Part shown: piece by piece, positions 7,050 to 8,585 of the stretch | Layout: the number at the start of each line of letters is the position of its first letter | How positions within the stretch are numbered: the stretch's first letter is position 1 | Translations under genes and position numbers: made by a program | Assembly (NCBI GenBank): GCA_036278835.1 | Contig: DASUKH010000022.1 | Location: forward strand, 1 to 8,585 | DNA: 8,585 nt | Direction: 5' to 3' | Source: DATARH01 sp036278835 | Lineage (GTDB): Bacteria > Pseudomonadota > Alphaproteobacteria > ATCC43930 > CGMCC-115725 | The notes under the pieces: generated by a model | What the model saw: only the letters and a program-made list of their open reading frames with translations | Database searches by the model: none | Told to the model about the DNA's origin: nothing

Positions 7050-7095
7050 GACCGTCACCAAGGGGTTGCCCTGGTCGGCTTCAGTGGCGCGGCCG

Positions 7096-7122
7096 GCCGC
7101 TGCCGGCGAAAGCCGGAGCGGC
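7096..7122. terminator. GAAA-capped GC hairpin between convergent genes, possible terminator
   Basis: CCGGC (7103-7107) pairs with GCCGG (7112-7116) around a GAAA loop. The stem extends through T7101-A7117 (G7102 bulged) to GGCCGC-side bases 7096-7100 paired with 7118-7122. It lies between the end of the operon (7049) and the convergent gene end (7149), where a terminator is expected. No T-run follows on either strand, so it is not a canonical intrinsic terminator. Confidence 0.35.
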
Positions 7123-7148
7123 GCGACCGCGTCCTGAGGCGGGAACGG

Positions 7149-7385
7149 TCAGTCGCTATGGCAGACCTTGGTGGTCTTCATCGCGTTCTCGGCTTCGACC
7201 TTGGTCTTGTAGATCGTGCCGTCCGGGCCGACCATCGTGTATTCGGACGTGGCCGGCTTCTGGTGGGTCACCGTGCAGGTCTTCGTTTTGACGTTCTGCA
7301 CCACATAATAATCCTCGGTCTGCGCCGCCGCCGGCAGCACCAGGCCGACGATAAAAACGCCGGCCAATAACGTCGCGATCTTCAT
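7149..7385 (-). CDS. Small secreted hypothetical protein (78 aa, two cysteines)
   Basis: A 78-residue protein with a clear Sec signal peptide: MKIA, then a hydrophobic core, then LPAAA with likely cleavage between Ala21 and Gln22. The mature part is about 57 residues (QTEDYYVVQNVKTKTCTVTH, VGPDGTIYKTKVEAE, KTTKVC) with only two cysteines, Cys37 and Cys75, which could form one disulfide in the periplasm. Small proteins with the same YYVVQ...C.....GP.GT.YKT...A pattern are, as I recall, common uncharacterised proteins in Bradyrhizobium and relatives. AGGAGG on the minus strand (7393-7398) lies 7 nt before the ATG. It converges on the formate dehydrogenase operon and shares no obvious function with it. 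Confidence 0.85.
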   Translation of the reverse strand: MKIATLLAGVFIVGLVLPAAAQTEDYYVVQNVKTKTCTVTHQKPATSEYTMVGPDGTIYKTKVEAENAMKTTKVCHSD

Positions 7386-7529
7386 CGCTCGACCTCCTGA
7401 AAATGAATATTACAACAACAAGCCGGCCAAACCGCAGGTTCCATTGCTGACTGGATTTCGCCGGGTTCGCGAGCGGCACTGCACCGGCGCCGAATGTCTT
7501 CGAGGTCGAGCGTCTTCCCGAGGCCCGAT

Positions 7530-7558
7530 CTTTTCGGGTTTACCGAGAACCGGAAAAG
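7530..7558. repeat. Inverted repeat (hairpin) upstream of the aspartic protease gene
   Basis: CTTTTC (7530-7535) pairs with GAAAAG (7553-7558), and GGTT (7537-7540) pairs with AACC (7548-7551). One G-G mismatch separates the two stems, and a 7-nt loop TACCGAG caps it. It lies 57 nt before the ATG at 7616, within the 230-bp region between the divergent genes starting at 7385 and 7616. It could be an operator, a leader hairpin or a dispersed repeat; the sequence alone does not decide. I see no convincing -35/-10 pair in the same region. Confidence 0.45.
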
Positions 7559-7615
7559 GGATTCTATTTCGGTCCTGTTCTATCCAGCCGGTCGCGGCTG
7601 TCAGGGGGAGGGCCA

Positions 7616-8284
7616 ATGGTGCTACGCTCGCGTTCGCAGACGCGCCGCGTCGCCGGCGCGATGATCGTCGGACTGGCGTTGGCGGCATCGCCTTCGCTCG
7701 CCGCGTCCCCCGACAGCTGTCAGACCGGCGTCAAGGTGACCGACGATCTCGGCCGTCCCGGGCAGATCCTCGGCGGGCAGGACGGGCTATGTCTCGTCAA
7801 GTACCCGGACGGCCGCACCCAGGCCTGGCTTCCCCTTAACAGCCTCGCCACGGCGCCGGCAGCGGGCAAGCCGGCGGCGGCGCCTTTGACAGGGGTCGCC
7901 GTGCTGCGCCCGACCGGGATTGAGCGCTCGCAGTTCCGATCCGACGCGCTCGGGCACTTCATGATCGACGCCAGCGTCAACGATGCCCCGGTCAAGTTTC
8001 TTCTCGACACCGGCGCGACGCTTGTCGCGCTGACCCCGGCCGATGCCGCCGCCGCAGATATCAACAGTGCCGACCTGAAATTCGACCATACGGTGCAGAC
8101 CGGCAACGGGCCGGCGCAGGCGGCGCCGACCCACCTGCGTCACCTGAGCATCGGCGAGCACCAGATCGACGACGTCGATGCCGTCGTCATCAAAAACCTG
8201 AAGCAGTCGGTGCTCGGGATGAGCTTTCTGCGCCGCCTCAAAGATTTCTCGATCCGCGACGGCACGCTGACGATGGAATGGTGA
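7616..8284 (+). CDS. Periplasmic retropepsin-like aspartic protease (TIGR02281-like)
   Basis: A 222-residue protein. Residues 1-30 form a signal peptide (LRSRSQTRR, then AGAMIVGLALAASPSLAA). Residues about 35-77 are a small domain with two cysteines (Cys35, Cys59; QILGGQDGLCLVKYPDGR). A Pro/Ala linker runs about 78-92. Residues about 115-222 are a single-chain retropepsin-type domain with the catalytic FLLDTGATLVAL motif (Asp131-Thr132-Gly133) and the typical end LGMSFLRRLKDFSIRDGTL. One such domain carries one catalytic Asp, so the active form should be a dimer, as in retropepsins. Bacterial members are usually membrane-anchored or periplasmic; the substrate is unknown to me. AGGGGGAGG lies shortly before the ATG. 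The N-terminal Cys-containing domain is not one I can name. Confidence 0.88.
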   Translation: MVLRSRSQTRRVAGAMIVGLALAASPSLAASPDSCQTGVKVTDDLGRPGQILGGQDGLCLVKYPDGRTQAWLPLNSLATAPAAGKPAAAPLTGVAVLRPTGIERSQFRSDALGHFMIDASVNDAPVKFLLDTGATLVALTPADAAAADINSADLKFDHTVQTGNGPAQAAPTHLRHLSIGEHQIDDVDAVVIKNLKQSVLGMSFLRRLKDFSIRDGTLTMEW

Positions 8285-8433
8285 GGCGGCGCGGCCGGCG
8301 CCCAGCCCGAGCCGCCCTGTGGCTTCGGTTCAATCGGCGGGTACTCGCTGATCGCAACCGCCAAGCTCAAGCCAACACCGGTTCATGGTAGAGCGCGAAG
8401 CATCGACGGATCGCGTTCTTTCCGGGGGGTGTT

Positions 8434-8585
8434 ATGGAGTTCTGGACAGAACCGCAGCTGGCGTCGATCCACAAAATGCTCAACCCGCGTTCCATCGCGG
8501 TCGTCGGGGCGACGCCGCGAATGCAGTATGGCGGGCGGTTTCTGGCGGCGGCGCTGAAGGCCAAAGACCGGGTGCGGGTTTATGC
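8434..8585 (+). CDS. CoA-binding / NDP-forming acyl-CoA synthetase-like protein, N-terminal 50 residues (runs off window)
   Basis: The frame is open from the ATG at 8434 to the window end. It begins MEFWTEPQLASIHKML, then NPRSIAVVGATPR and YGGRFLAAALK. The NPRSIAVVGA(S/T)xR segment followed by GGR is the Rossmann-type CoA-binding start of ADP-forming acetyl-CoA synthetase-like proteins (acyl-CoA synthetase/PatZ-type). These make acyl-CoA from acid, CoA and nucleotide triphosphate, or are non-catalytic relatives. A run of six G at 8424-8429, 4 nt before the ATG, is a plausible ribosome-binding site. The ligase and ATP-grasp parts lie outside, so enzyme versus stand-alone CoA-binding protein cannot be settled. 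Confidence 0.8.
   Translation, partial: MEFWTEPQLASIHKMLNPRSIAVVGATPRMQYGGRFLAAALKAKDRVRVY

Noticed and set aside
8284..8433. GC-rich inverted segment after the protease gene as a terminator
   Set aside because: Only about 5 bp of good pairing (GGCGC/GCGCC) and no T-run; not distinguishable from background in this GC-rich sequence.

Overview
The window is GC-rich, tightly packed bacterial DNA. It fits an alphaproteobacterium (Rhizobiales or Rhodospirillales type). The evidence is the codon bias, an HNH endonuclease of the kind common in that class, a small secreted YY(V/I)VQ-type protein, a TIGR02281-like periplasmic aspartic protease, and two families of short palindromic repeats whose translations (MAGLDPATHV and NPPPLAGEG) recur in alphaproteobacterial genomes. 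The exact genus cannot be read from the sequence.

Layout: (1) positions 2-478, the 3' end of an amidohydrolase-2 family gene. (2) Positions 498-1061 on the minus strand, an HNH endonuclease convergent with it. (3) Positions 1289-7049, a five-gene plus-strand operon: a 76-aa small protein, a formate dehydrogenase-N type catalytic subunit, its four-cluster iron-sulfur subunit, an NrfD/PsrC-like membrane subunit and a 95-aa helical protein. (4) Positions 7149-7385 on the minus strand, a small secreted protein convergent with the operon. (5) Positions 7616-8284, a retropepsin-like aspartic protease. (6) From 8434 to the window end, the start of a CoA-binding (NDP-forming acyl-CoA synthetase-like) gene.

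The central point is that the catalytic subunit is one selenoprotein gene, not two ORFs. The in-frame TGA at 2104-2106 is codon 197. It falls exactly where FDH-N enzymes carry selenocysteine (NQAR-[I/V]-Sec-H), the frame stays open to 4680, and a SECIS-like hairpin with an AGTCT core lies just downstream. An automatic gene caller would report a split or broken gene.

The three structural proteins should form a membrane-bound formate:quinone oxidoreductase (or formate-forming CO2 reductase). Electrons would pass from the Mo/W-bis-MGD and Sec site through one [4Fe-4S] cluster in the alpha subunit and four in the beta subunit to the membrane subunit. Two features differ from E. coli FdnGHI: no twin-arginine signal is visible on the alpha subunit, and the membrane subunit is NrfD-like rather than a cytochrome b556. 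A cytoplasm-facing complex is therefore possible. Three of the four gene junctions overlap by 4 nt. The only gap (4681-4804) holds one dispersed palindromic repeat. A second, different palindrome sits inside the 5' coding frame of the membrane subunit, apparently translated as a proline-rich N-terminal extension. No tRNA, rRNA, CRISPR array, IS element, selenocysteine-insertion genes or FdhD/FdhE-type accessory genes are visible in the window.
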